Part shown: piece by piece, positions 15,094 to 20,534 of the stretch
How the letters are laid out: each line of letters opens with the position of its first letter
How positions within the stretch are numbered: the first letter of the stretch is position 1
Source: an uncultured Burkholderiales Genera incertae sedis bacterium
GTDB lineage: Bacteria > Pseudomonadota > Gammaproteobacteria > Burkholderiales > Eutrophovitaceae
Assembly: GCA_905479505.1 (NCBI GenBank)
Contig: CAJQMS010000147.1
Coordinates: 1 to 20,534, forward strand
Reading direction: 5' to 3'
Length of the DNA: 20,534 nt
Translations under genes and position numbers: made by a program
Notes under the pieces: generated by a model
What the model was told of the DNA's origin: nothing
What the model saw: only the letters and a program-made list of their open reading frames with translations
The model's database searches: none

Positions 15094-16767
15094 ATGAAAG
15101 ATTCGCCTGTACGACGTTCGGAGTTGTTGATGCCTGCTGGCTCATTGGAGCGTCTAAAAGTTGCCGCTCTTTATGGTGCCGATGCGATATATATGGGTAC
15201 GCCCGATATGTCCATGCGAACCAAGTCAAAATTAAGCTTAGAAGACATCAAAGAGGGCATCACCTTTGCTCATGAACGCGGTGTACGTGTTTATTTAACG
15301 CTCAATATTTTTACGCATAACAAGGACATCCCTAAGCTTGATGCCTACATTGACACGCTCAAGGAGGTCAGGCCAGATGGCGTCATTGTGTCTGACCCTG
15401 GTGTATTTCATTACCTTCGCGAGTTTGCGCCTGAATTCAACATTCATATTTCCACTCAAGCGAATGTGTGCTCTTGGATGACTGTTAAATTTTGGAAAGA
15501 TCAGGGGGCTGAGTTAATTGTACTTGCCAGAGAAGTCACTTTTTCGGAGTTAGAGGAAATAAGAGAGAAGTGTCCTGATGTTCGTTTGGAAACTTTTGTT
15601 CACGGCGCCATGTGCATGACCTACTCGGGTCGGTGCTTATTATCTAACTTTATGGCGGAGAGAGGTGCGAACCAAGGGAATTGTGCCAATAGCTGCCGAT
15701 GGCAGTACAAAGTACATTTACGTTTAAATGACGGCAGCATTAAGGAGTTGGAGCTCTCGGAGGAAAACATGAAGTTATTCGAGTTCGTGTTGGAGGAAGG
15801 ACACAGGCCGGGTGATTTAATGCCGATTGAGGAGGACGATCGGGGGTCCTACATCCTAAACTCAAAGGATTTATGCTTAATGCCAAAGCTCGACGATTAT
15901 TTAAGAATCGGTGTAGATAGTCTGAAAGTAGAGGGACGTGGTAAAAGCCCTTATTATTTAGCGACAACGGCTAGAGCTTATCGGCGAGCTATCGATGATT
16001 ATTACGAAGACCCAGAGAGCTGGGATCATCGGCCTTATATGAGGGAACTCGAGATGACCGGCAATCGCGGTTACACCCTAGCGTTTCATGAAGGTCGAGT
16101 TACTAATTATGCTCATAATTATGAGAGCACCAATAGCGTTGCCTCTTGGGAGTTCGGAGGAATTCTTCGTTCAGTCACTGAAGATGCACTAATTATGGAA
16201 GTTAAAAACAAGTTGCGCTCGGGTGATGTGCTTGAGTTCATCCCGCCCAACCCGAAGGATGCGCCGGTTCTTTTGCGATTATACGAGTTTGACGTGGAAG
16301 GAAAAGATGAGCCATTAGAGGAAATTCACGGTGGTCCGAAGTGCAGAATTCGAATACCAATCAAGGCATTTGATCAAGAGGATGCTGCGGATATTTTAAG
16401 AAAATTCCCAGAATTCACGGTTGTGAGAAAAGAGTCGATGTTATCGGAAGAGGAGTGGGAACGCATTCGCCTTGATCAATTGACTCAGAAAATTGAACTG
16501 GGGAAAACCTCACCAGAGCGTTATAACAATGCGGTCGAGCGTTTGAAAAATACGATCAGTGTAGAGACTCTAGAGAAGCGCGCTAAGACCACCAGTAGGG
16601 GGCTTGAGGGTTGTTGCGGCCGCGGTTGCAATGGTTGCTTAATGTTTTGGAATGATCCCAAGTACGAAAAAGCAAGAAGCTTAATGGCGGGTAAAAAATC
16701 TGGTGAGATGCTAAGTAAAAATATGCGTGATGACGTGATTGAGGCGCGAGAGGCAATTGGAGCTTAA
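15094..16767 (+). CDS. trhP: TrhP (YegQ)-like U32 family protein, tRNA hydroxylation type, with C-terminal cysteine cluster
   Basis: U32 family protein annotated historically as peptidase; the TrhP branch makes 5-hydroxyuridine at tRNA position 34, and related members bind a 4Fe-4S cluster. The 557-residue protein matches E. coli TrhP through SPAG-type LLMPAGS (11-17), STQANVCSW (120-128), TVKFW, FVHGAMCMTYSGRC (168-181), NQGNCANSCRWQY (193-205) and SKDLCLMPKLD (257-267). Candidate cluster ligands are Cys174, Cys181, Cys197 or Cys201, and Cys261. It is about 100 residues longer than TrhP and ends with CCGRGCNGC (Cys507, 508, 512, 515), a second possible metal site. The ATG at 15094 has GGAG six bases upstream. 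The TrhP assignment is by similarity; the specific substrate of this longer form is not certain. Confidence 0.85.
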   Translation: MKDSPVRRSELLMPAGSLERLKVAALYGADAIYMGTPDMSMRTKSKLSLEDIKEGITFAHERGVRVYLTLNIFTHNKDIPKLDAYIDTLKEVRPDGVIVSDPGVFHYLREFAPEFNIHISTQANVCSWMTVKFWKDQGAELIVLAREVTFSELEEIREKCPDVRLETFVHGAMCMTYSGRCLLSNFMAERGANQGNCANSCRWQYKVHLRLNDGSIKELELSEENMKLFEFVLEEGHRPGDLMPIEEDDRGSYILNSKDLCLMPKLDDYLRIGVDSLKVEGRGKSPYYLATTARAYRRAIDDYYEDPESWDHRPYMRELEMTGNRGYTLAFHEGRVTNYAHNYESTNSVASWEFGGILRSVTEDALIMEVKNKLRSGDVLEFIPPNPKDAPVLLRLYEFDVEGKDEPLEEIHGGPKCRIRIPIKAFDQEDAADILRKFPEFTVVRKESMLSEEEWERIRLDQLTQKIELGKTSPERYNNAVERLKNTISVETLEKRAKTTSRGLEGCCGRGCNGCLMFWNDPKYEKARSLMAGKKSGEMLSKNMRDDVIEAREAIGA

Positions 16768-16789
16768 TTTTTAGTCTAGTATTGACCTG

Positions 16790-17641
16790 TTAAGGCAATT
16801 CACGCACAACTCGAAAACCGAGGTCTTCTTCGCTCGAGGTTAAGTCTTTAAATCGGGTTGCCTCGGTTAGGTAGGATGGTTCATTAGATAACCATGAACT
16901 TCCGCGGTAGCCACGAAGAGAGCAGTCTCCTGCTATCCACGCTCGACCAGTCGTGGGAAAGCCACCACGGCCTTGTCCGCCTGGGTTAGGGCAGTCTTCA
17001 GTCCATTCAAAAACGTTCCCTATTGTGTCGTAGATACCAAAACTGTTGGGTAAAAAATTTCCGACGGTGGTGAGTGTAATTGTCTTATCTTCGCAGGGTA
17101 AGGTGTCTAACCCATACTCTAATTCGTTCTCAGCAGACAGGTCATAAACGTTTCCATACGCACAAACGTCCGCAGGTTTAAGGTTGAAGTATCGGTTCAT
17201 CCCTAATTCACTTCTTGCGGCGTATTCCCACTCTGTATTAGAGGGCAGGCGATAGATCTGTCCTGTTTTCTTCGATAGCCATTTTGTGTAGCCAACTGCT
17301 TGTTGCCAACTTACCTGGGTGACTGGGTTTTGTAGAATTTGGGTTGCATCAAGCTCAAGAGAATCGCAGGCATCACTCTTGACGCAGGCGAGCCACTCTG
17401 CATTCGTGACTTCGTAGAGTCCTATAGCGAATGGTTGGGAAAAGGTTACTCGGCTGTAATAGCCGACGTTGTGCCCTCTCCCTAATGCGCCGGGAGGCAG
17501 TCTTATATCAATTTCACCAGCAGGAATACGCGTCAGTTTGGGACACTCGTTACAATCCTTGAGCACTTTAGCCTCGGCTGATACCTCTTCAGTTAACGGG
17601 GAGGCCAATAGCATGACCACAATGATTGCGATACGGTTCAT
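16790..17641 (-). CDS. Exported SUMF1 (formylglycine-generating enzyme fold) protein, non-canonical
   Basis: A 283-residue protein with a signal peptide (MNRIAIIVVMLLASPLTEEVSA) and an FGE-sulfatase/SUMF1 domain: IGLYEVTNAEWLAC (73-86), NPVTQVSWQQAVGYTKWLS (105-123), RLPSNTEWEYAAR (131-143), GNVFEWTEDC (208-217), RGSSW (246-250) and a final LGFRVVREL. The catalytic cysteine pair of true formylglycine-generating enzymes, expected between RGSSW and the ATRF segment (251-263), is absent, so sulfatase maturation is unlikely. A CNEC motif at 30-33 sits at the start of the mature protein. It lies 17 bases after the tautomerase gene on the same strand with no visible Shine-Dalgarno, suggesting translational coupling. 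Role unknown; the same fold is used in binding and non-FGE oxidoreductase proteins. Confidence 0.85.
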   Translation of the reverse strand: MNRIAIIVVMLLASPLTEEVSAEAKVLKDCNECPKLTRIPAGEIDIRLPPGALGRGHNVGYYSRVTFSQPFAIGLYEVTNAEWLACVKSDACDSLELDATQILQNPVTQVSWQQAVGYTKWLSKKTGQIYRLPSNTEWEYAARSELGMNRYFNLKPADVCAYGNVYDLSAENELEYGLDTLPCEDKTITLTTVGNFLPNSFGIYDTIGNVFEWTEDCPNPGGQGRGGFPTTGRAWIAGDCSLRGYRGSSWLSNEPSYLTEATRFKDLTSSEEDLGFRVVRELP

Positions 17642-17658
17642 AGTGAATCGAGGAGTTT

Positions 17659-18108
17659 TTACGTTGGAGGCGTATTTAATCGAACCATACGATCTTGTGC
17701 TTCCTTAGATTGTCCGTCTTCCCAGATTTTTTCCTGACCAGGCTCTGGGAGGATAGATCCAAACTCGGCCACTTGGCTTGCCGGGATGTCAGTGATGTAA
17801 ACCTGCAAACTGGATTTATCCGCACCCGTCTCAGTGGTTACCGAGGAGATAATGTCGTTCATAATCTTTTGCTTTGATTCCGTTGTACGTCCACTACGAA
17901 TATGGGCGTGTATGTATATGTTGTCCTCTTCCAGTCGCTTTCCCGCGAGGAAATAGTTCTCAGTCGGGACGCCATTAAATAAAATTTGCACAAAATATTT
18001 AGGTGCCCCGGTAACTGAGCAGTGGATGTCTGTGATGTCCTTTGCAATGGTTTGTTTATTTTCCGCTGACAGTCTGCCGGGCGTGGAGGTTACGACATAA
18101 GTTGGCAT
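17659..18108 (-). CDS. Tautomerase superfamily protein, cis-3-chloroacrylate dehalogenase (cis-CaaD)/Cg10062-like
   Basis: A 149-codon member of the tautomerase superfamily in which two beta-alpha-beta units are fused. After removal of Met the catalytic proline is residue 1 (PTYVV). Counting from it, the six residues known to be essential in cis-CaaD are all at the same numbers: Pro1, His28, Arg70, Arg73, Tyr103, Glu114. The blocks APKYFVQILFN, IRSGRT and VYITDIPAS also resemble Corynebacterium Cg10062, which has the same six residues but mainly hydrates propiolate-type substrates. Possible products are malonate semialdehyde-type oxo acids. I chose the ATG whose last base pairs with 18108 because AGGAG (18114-18118) is five bases upstream and it places proline second; a GTG two codons earlier lies in that site. 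It is cotranscribed with the SUMF1-like gene. Confidence 0.9.
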   Translation of the reverse strand: MPTYVVTSTPGRLSAENKQTIAKDITDIHCSVTGAPKYFVQILFNGVPTENYFLAGKRLEEDNIYIHAHIRSGRTTESKQKIMNDIISSVTTETGADKSSLQVYITDIPASQVAEFGSILPEPGQEKIWEDGQSKEAQDRMVRLNTPPT

Positions 18109-18246
18109 TTTCACTCCTAAACTTTAATGATGGATGGTGACAAAAATTTAAAGTATCAGAAAGAGTGAGACGACGTCTACCCTTCGAGTCGGTCGTGGCA
18201 TGTGTCATCACACAATTCGTAGGTTTATGATGTGGGGTATGTGACG

Positions 18247-18278
18247 AAAAAAGGCTTAGAGCGTTTCGCTCTAAGCCT
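18247..18278 (-). terminator. Rho-independent terminator of the porin gene
   Basis: A perfect 12-base-pair inverted repeat AGGCTTAGAGCG (18252-18263) / CGCTCTAAGCCT (18267-18278) with a three-base loop is followed, read on the minus strand, by a T run (18252-18247). It lies about 26 bases beyond the stop of the TorF-family porin gene and separates it from the tautomerase gene. Confidence 0.92.
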
Positions 18279-18304
18279 ATGATGATAAGTTAAATTATTT
18301 TTAT

Positions 18305-18970
18305 TTAAAAGCTTTTTGAAACACTGAGTACGACGCCATCTTCATCCTCCGCGGTTGGGTCGTCTAGATCCATTTCTGTGTACATGAGTGCAACTTCTAC
18401 TGGCCACGTTTCATCCAGAATTTCAGTGGATACGATGAAGGAGAAGTAATCTCCAGTGTTGTCGTATTCACCAAGGGTATAGGCAAAACCGAAGTCTCCT
18501 AACGAGGTCCCTAGGCTAAACTCTGTTGCGTTCTCAGCGCTGGATGCGCCTTCATAATGTGTCGCGCCAAAATCTACGCCGGATAAAGTGGTACTGAGAC
18601 CCAGATACATTTCTTCAAAAGATGAATTTGGAATACTTCCTGGGTATTGGTATGAGATCACGCCAACGTCTACGCCAACGGGTCCAAATTCAGCACCATA
18701 TCCGCCGTAGTAGTCGACTTCCGAGGAGGCTCCATCTTCAAAATTTACAGGTGAGCTCCATACGCCGATGTATAGACCTGTCTCATGGGCTAAATCGATT
18801 CCGCCTTGAAATGCTGCCGCGTTAGAATTTTGATCCATACCTCTCCAAAAATACTCCGAAGTGATGGTCGCGTTACCGCTTAGGTCAAAACCACCGCCAA
18901 TATCTGCTGATGTGGCAGCTGTGCTAAATACAGTTAAAAGGGTGGCTGTCGTTATTGCATATTTAGTCAT
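18305..18970 (-). CDS. TorF-family putative porin (TIGR02001/Gcw_chp)
   Basis: Outer membrane beta-barrel protein of 221 residues: signal peptide MTKYAITTATLLTVFSTAATSA, alternating amphipathic strands throughout, many Tyr and Asp/Glu, and a C-terminal Phe (SVSKSF) as expected for assembly by the BAM machinery. Family pattern visible: GNATITSEYFWRGMDQNSN near residues 32-50, GLYIGVWSSPVNF, SSEVDYYGGYG and YQYPGS. GGAG (18978-18981) sits seven bases before the ATG. A sigma-54 promoter lies about 44 bases farther upstream and a strong terminator follows the gene, so it is a single-gene transcription unit. The family is often called a putative porin; substrate unknown. Nitrogen-linked control is inferred from the promoter. 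Confidence 0.9.
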   Translation of the reverse strand: MTKYAITTATLLTVFSTAATSADIGGGFDLSGNATITSEYFWRGMDQNSNAAAFQGGIDLAHETGLYIGVWSSPVNFEDGASSEVDYYGGYGAEFGPVGVDVGVISYQYPGSIPNSSFEEMYLGLSTTLSGVDFGATHYEGASSAENATEFSLGTSLGDFGFAYTLGEYDNTGDYFSFIVSTEILDETWPVEVALMYTEMDLDDPTAEDEDGVVLSVSKSF

Positions 18971-19025
18971 ACGATTTCTCCGTGAAAAAATTAAGAGAGG
19001 TAACTAATCCTCACTTTTAGTAAAC

Positions 19026-19042
19026 GCAAAAACCGTGCCAAC
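19026..19042 (-). promoter_or_regulatory. Sigma-54 (-24/-12) promoter of the porin gene
   Basis: On the minus strand the sequence reads TTGGCACGGTTTTTGC. The GG at 19039-19038 and GC at 19027-19026 are separated by exactly ten bases, and TTGGCACG and TTGC match the sigma-54 consensus YTGGCACGrNNNTTGCW at every defined base except the last. Transcription would start near 19014, leaving a 44-base leader with the ribosome site of the porin gene. Confidence 0.85.
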
Positions 19043-19112
19043 CGAAATAGTCTTATTTGTATAATCTTTTCAGGTGATGACGCCATTTATTTGTGCATAC
19101 CGGCCCCTCATG

Positions 19113-19127
19113 GCACATGCATGATGC
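19113..19127 (-). promoter_or_regulatory. NtrC-like enhancer palindrome
   Basis: GCACATGCATGATGC matches the NtrC site GCACC-N5-GGTGC at eight of its ten defined bases, keeping the GCAC and TGC ends. Its centre is about 80 bases upstream of the -24 element and roughly 106 bases upstream of the predicted transcription start, in the normal range for an activator of sigma-54 polymerase. A further half-site TGTGC lies at 19092-19096. The activator identity is inferred. Confidence 0.5.
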
Positions 19128-19302
19128 ATTTGACGCAAAAAATTTTTGTTCATTGCGCTCCCACGCCATGGAGACTTGCGGTATCGAGGAGATGTGAGCA
19201 ATCGAGACAAAAAATTATCTCAACGAGAAATCGTCGTGGTGTGAATGTTTACGTAAGACGGTCCATCTAATACATTTGTAAATTCTATAACGCGCTGTTT
19301 CC

Positions 19303-20184
19303 CTAGTTATTGGTAACCGTGAAAGATCCTGAAAAAGGACCGATTCCGAAACCATCGGGAACACCAGAGAAACCGCCAACATCGTCAAAAAGTTGTACAC
19401 CTTGATTGGTGAGATTGAAGTTAAAGACAACCGAAGTTGTGTCGCTTGTCACAGTCACGGGAGTATTCATCGTCATGACGCCGATGATTTTATCGCTTTT
19501 GTCGCAGACGCTACCAGTCGCTCCATTCGAGAATGGGCTTCGCGTTAATGCGGTATCCGTTAGGAAAGCATCCATGGTCCCTTCAGGAACTGCTGCCCCC
19601 GTGAAGCCAGAGCCGCAGTCTGTGGCAAGCGAATCGGCGAAGTTCGTTAAGGTATCAACAGCCTCTACGCCAACAGCTCCTACTGTATTGTCGATGGTCG
19701 TCAAGACGGCTGTGCTTGCGAAGGTGCCGGCTGTCGGATGAATGAAGACGCCTGCGATGTTGAAAGTGCTACTCATCACCATATATACAAATGGATACGT
19801 GCCTTCCGGTGGAGGCGTGCTGGTTCCATTGACGGTGGATGGTGCGCCGCCCAGTAGCGCAGCAACATCGAGTTGAGAGGGCGCCGAATCGACATAAGTC
19901 ACGACACAGTTCGTTGTGAGGAAGGTGTCACTTAATTTGTTGGCGCCAAACGGATGTGCGGTACATAACCCCATTTCAAAGAGTGACATTTTATAAACGC
20001 TAGGTGTAAACGTGCACTGTTTAGCTGTGGCATCCGTGATCGGGACTGCGCCAGCAACAGTACATACTGTGCCAAGGTCAGAGACGTTATTCGCATTAGC
20101 TGCTAAGTCAACTTGGGCAAAAACAAAGGATGCGCTAAATAAAAAAATAGCGCTCGCAATCGCGCGAATGAAATGTTGAAACAT
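19303..20184 (-). CDS. Secreted cysteine-containing protein of unknown function, tandem paralogue 1
   Basis: A 293-residue protein with a clear signal peptide (MFQHFIRAIASAIFLFSASFVFA, cleavage before QVDLA). The mature part is rich in Thr, Ser, Val, Ala and Gly, predicted mostly beta strand, with six cysteines (41, 57, 74, 93, 190, 227) that could form three disulfides. Blocks: YKMSLFEMGLCTAHPFG (64-80), GTYPFVYMVMSSTFNIAG (128-145), PVTVTSDT (242-249), FNLTNQGVQ (256-264) and GPFSGSFTV near the end. I do not recognise a named domain, but recall similar secreted proteins from marine bacteria. GAGG lies ten bases before the ATG. The next minus-strand gene upstream is a paralogue with the same C-terminal blocks. 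Surface or extracellular location is likely. Confidence 0.8.
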   Translation of the reverse strand: MFQHFIRAIASAIFLFSASFVFAQVDLAANANNVSDLGTVCTVAGAVPITDATAKQCTFTPSVYKMSLFEMGLCTAHPFGANKLSDTFLTTNCVVTYVDSAPSQLDVAALLGGAPSTVNGTSTPPPEGTYPFVYMVMSSTFNIAGVFIHPTAGTFASTAVLTTIDNTVGAVGVEAVDTLTNFADSLATDCGSGFTGAAVPEGTMDAFLTDTALTRSPFSNGATGSVCDKSDKIIGVMTMNTPVTVTSDTTSVVFNFNLTNQGVQLFDDVGGFSGVPDGFGIGPFSGSFTVTNN

Positions 20185-20285
20185 GTGACTAGGTCCTCAA
20201 AGTGATCGTGTGCTAAAAAGTCAGTTCAGGTTTTTTATCTCTAGCTCGTCTTAAGAGCGCGGCCCTGAGGTTACATGAGAATCGA

Positions 20286-20534
20286 TTAGTTATTGATGAC
20301 CGTGAATGAGCCTGAAAATGGCCCGCTGCTGGAGGCGCTAGTGGTACTAGTGTTTGCGTTCCCGATAAATTGCACACCTTGATTCGTGAGATTAAAGCTG
20401 AACAACACCTGTAAGGTATCGCTCGTAACAGTAACGGGCGAACTTAGGTTCATAACACCCACTAACCTTCCAGAAAGATCGCATTCTCCGCCTGTAGCTC
20501 CGCCTGCCAACACGCTTCTTGTTAGTGTTGTATC
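20286..20534 (-). CDS. C-terminal part of tandem paralogue 2, cut by the window edge
   Basis: An open minus-strand frame entering from the window edge and ending at TAA (20286-20288), giving 82 residues. It aligns directly with the C terminus of the neighbouring secreted protein: DTTLTRS against DTALTRS, GATGGECD against GATGSVCD, then identical PVTVTSDT and FNLTNQGVQ and an almost identical GPFSGSFTV-x-NN ending. Between FNLTNQGVQ and GPFSGS the two differ completely: here a Ser/Thr/Ala/Asn-rich linker. The gene start, and so any signal peptide, lies outside the window. About 100 bases separate it from paralogue 1, with no strong terminator between. Confidence 0.8.
   Translation of the reverse strand, partial: DTTLTRSVLAGGATGGECDLSGRLVGVMNLSSPVTVTSDTLQVLFSFNLTNQGVQFIGNANTSTTSASSSGPFSGSFTVINN

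Larger units (their letters stand above)
18971..19302. other. Intergenic region holding the porin promoter
   Basis: This 332-base gene-free stretch lies between the porin gene and the first secreted paralogue, both on the minus strand. It holds the sigma-54 promoter (19026-19042) and the NtrC-like palindrome (19113-19127), described separately. The part nearest the secreted gene (19200-19302) shows only a weak minus-strand hairpin, TCTC-GTT-GAGA, followed by a T-rich run, as possible terminator, and a short palindrome TTACGTAA (19249-19256). Confidence 0.5.

Noticed and set aside
19406..19741. 111-codon frame opposite the secreted paralogue
   Set aside because: It mirrors the Thr/Val/Ala-rich coding sequence of the real gene, which has a signal peptide and a paralogue.

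Overview
The window reads as a chromosomal segment of a gammaproteobacterium, probably marine. The evidence is the gltX / tRNA-Ala(GGC) / tRNA-Glu(UUC) block, a bifunctional MnmC, a TorF-type porin, a TRAP transporter, and moderate base composition (mid-40s % G+C by eye, not computed). No insertion sequence, integrase, phage gene or CRISPR array was seen. The taxonomy is inference.

Layout. (1) 1-2077: the start of an unrecognised minus-strand gene, divergent gltX, then a strong consensus promoter, tRNA-Ala(GGC), tRNA-Glu(UUC) and a rho-independent terminator. (2) 2254-10217: nine co-directional genes, dctP-dctQ-dctM-pobA-pcaC-pcaH-pcaG-pcaD-pcaB. They encode uptake of a carboxylic acid (by context 4-hydroxybenzoate or a relative), hydroxylation to protocatechuate, 3,4-cleavage, and conversion through carboxymuconate and carboxymuconolactone to 3-oxoadipate. 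The steps after 3-oxoadipate (CoA transferase, thiolase) and any regulator gene lie outside the window. Palindromic elements upstream of dctP and between dctM and pobA are candidate operators. (3) 10334-10789: two very small divergent genes, one a four-cysteine zinc-ribbon-like protein. (4) 10845-14772: a small exported protein, mnmC (tRNA wobble uridine modification), an NADPH-dependent FMN reductase, an exported adhesin-E-like protein, and a convergent exported cupin behind a shared bidirectional terminator. (5) 15094-16767: a TrhP (YegQ)-like U32 iron-sulfur protein with an extra C-terminal cysteine cluster. (6) Minus strand 16790-18970: an exported SUMF1-fold protein, a tautomerase carrying all six catalytic residues of cis-3-chloroacrylate dehalogenase, and a TorF-family porin behind a near-perfect sigma-54 promoter with an upstream NtrC-like palindrome. 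(7) Minus strand 19303-20534: two tandem paralogous secreted proteins of unknown function, the second cut by the window edge.

The best supported functional unit is the transporter plus protocatechuate-branch module. The observations most worth following are the cis-CaaD-like tautomerase, the sigma-54/NtrC-type control of the porin, and the tandem secreted paralogues with conserved blocks around a variable linker. All assignments come from reading motifs and recalled family sequences. No database search was run.
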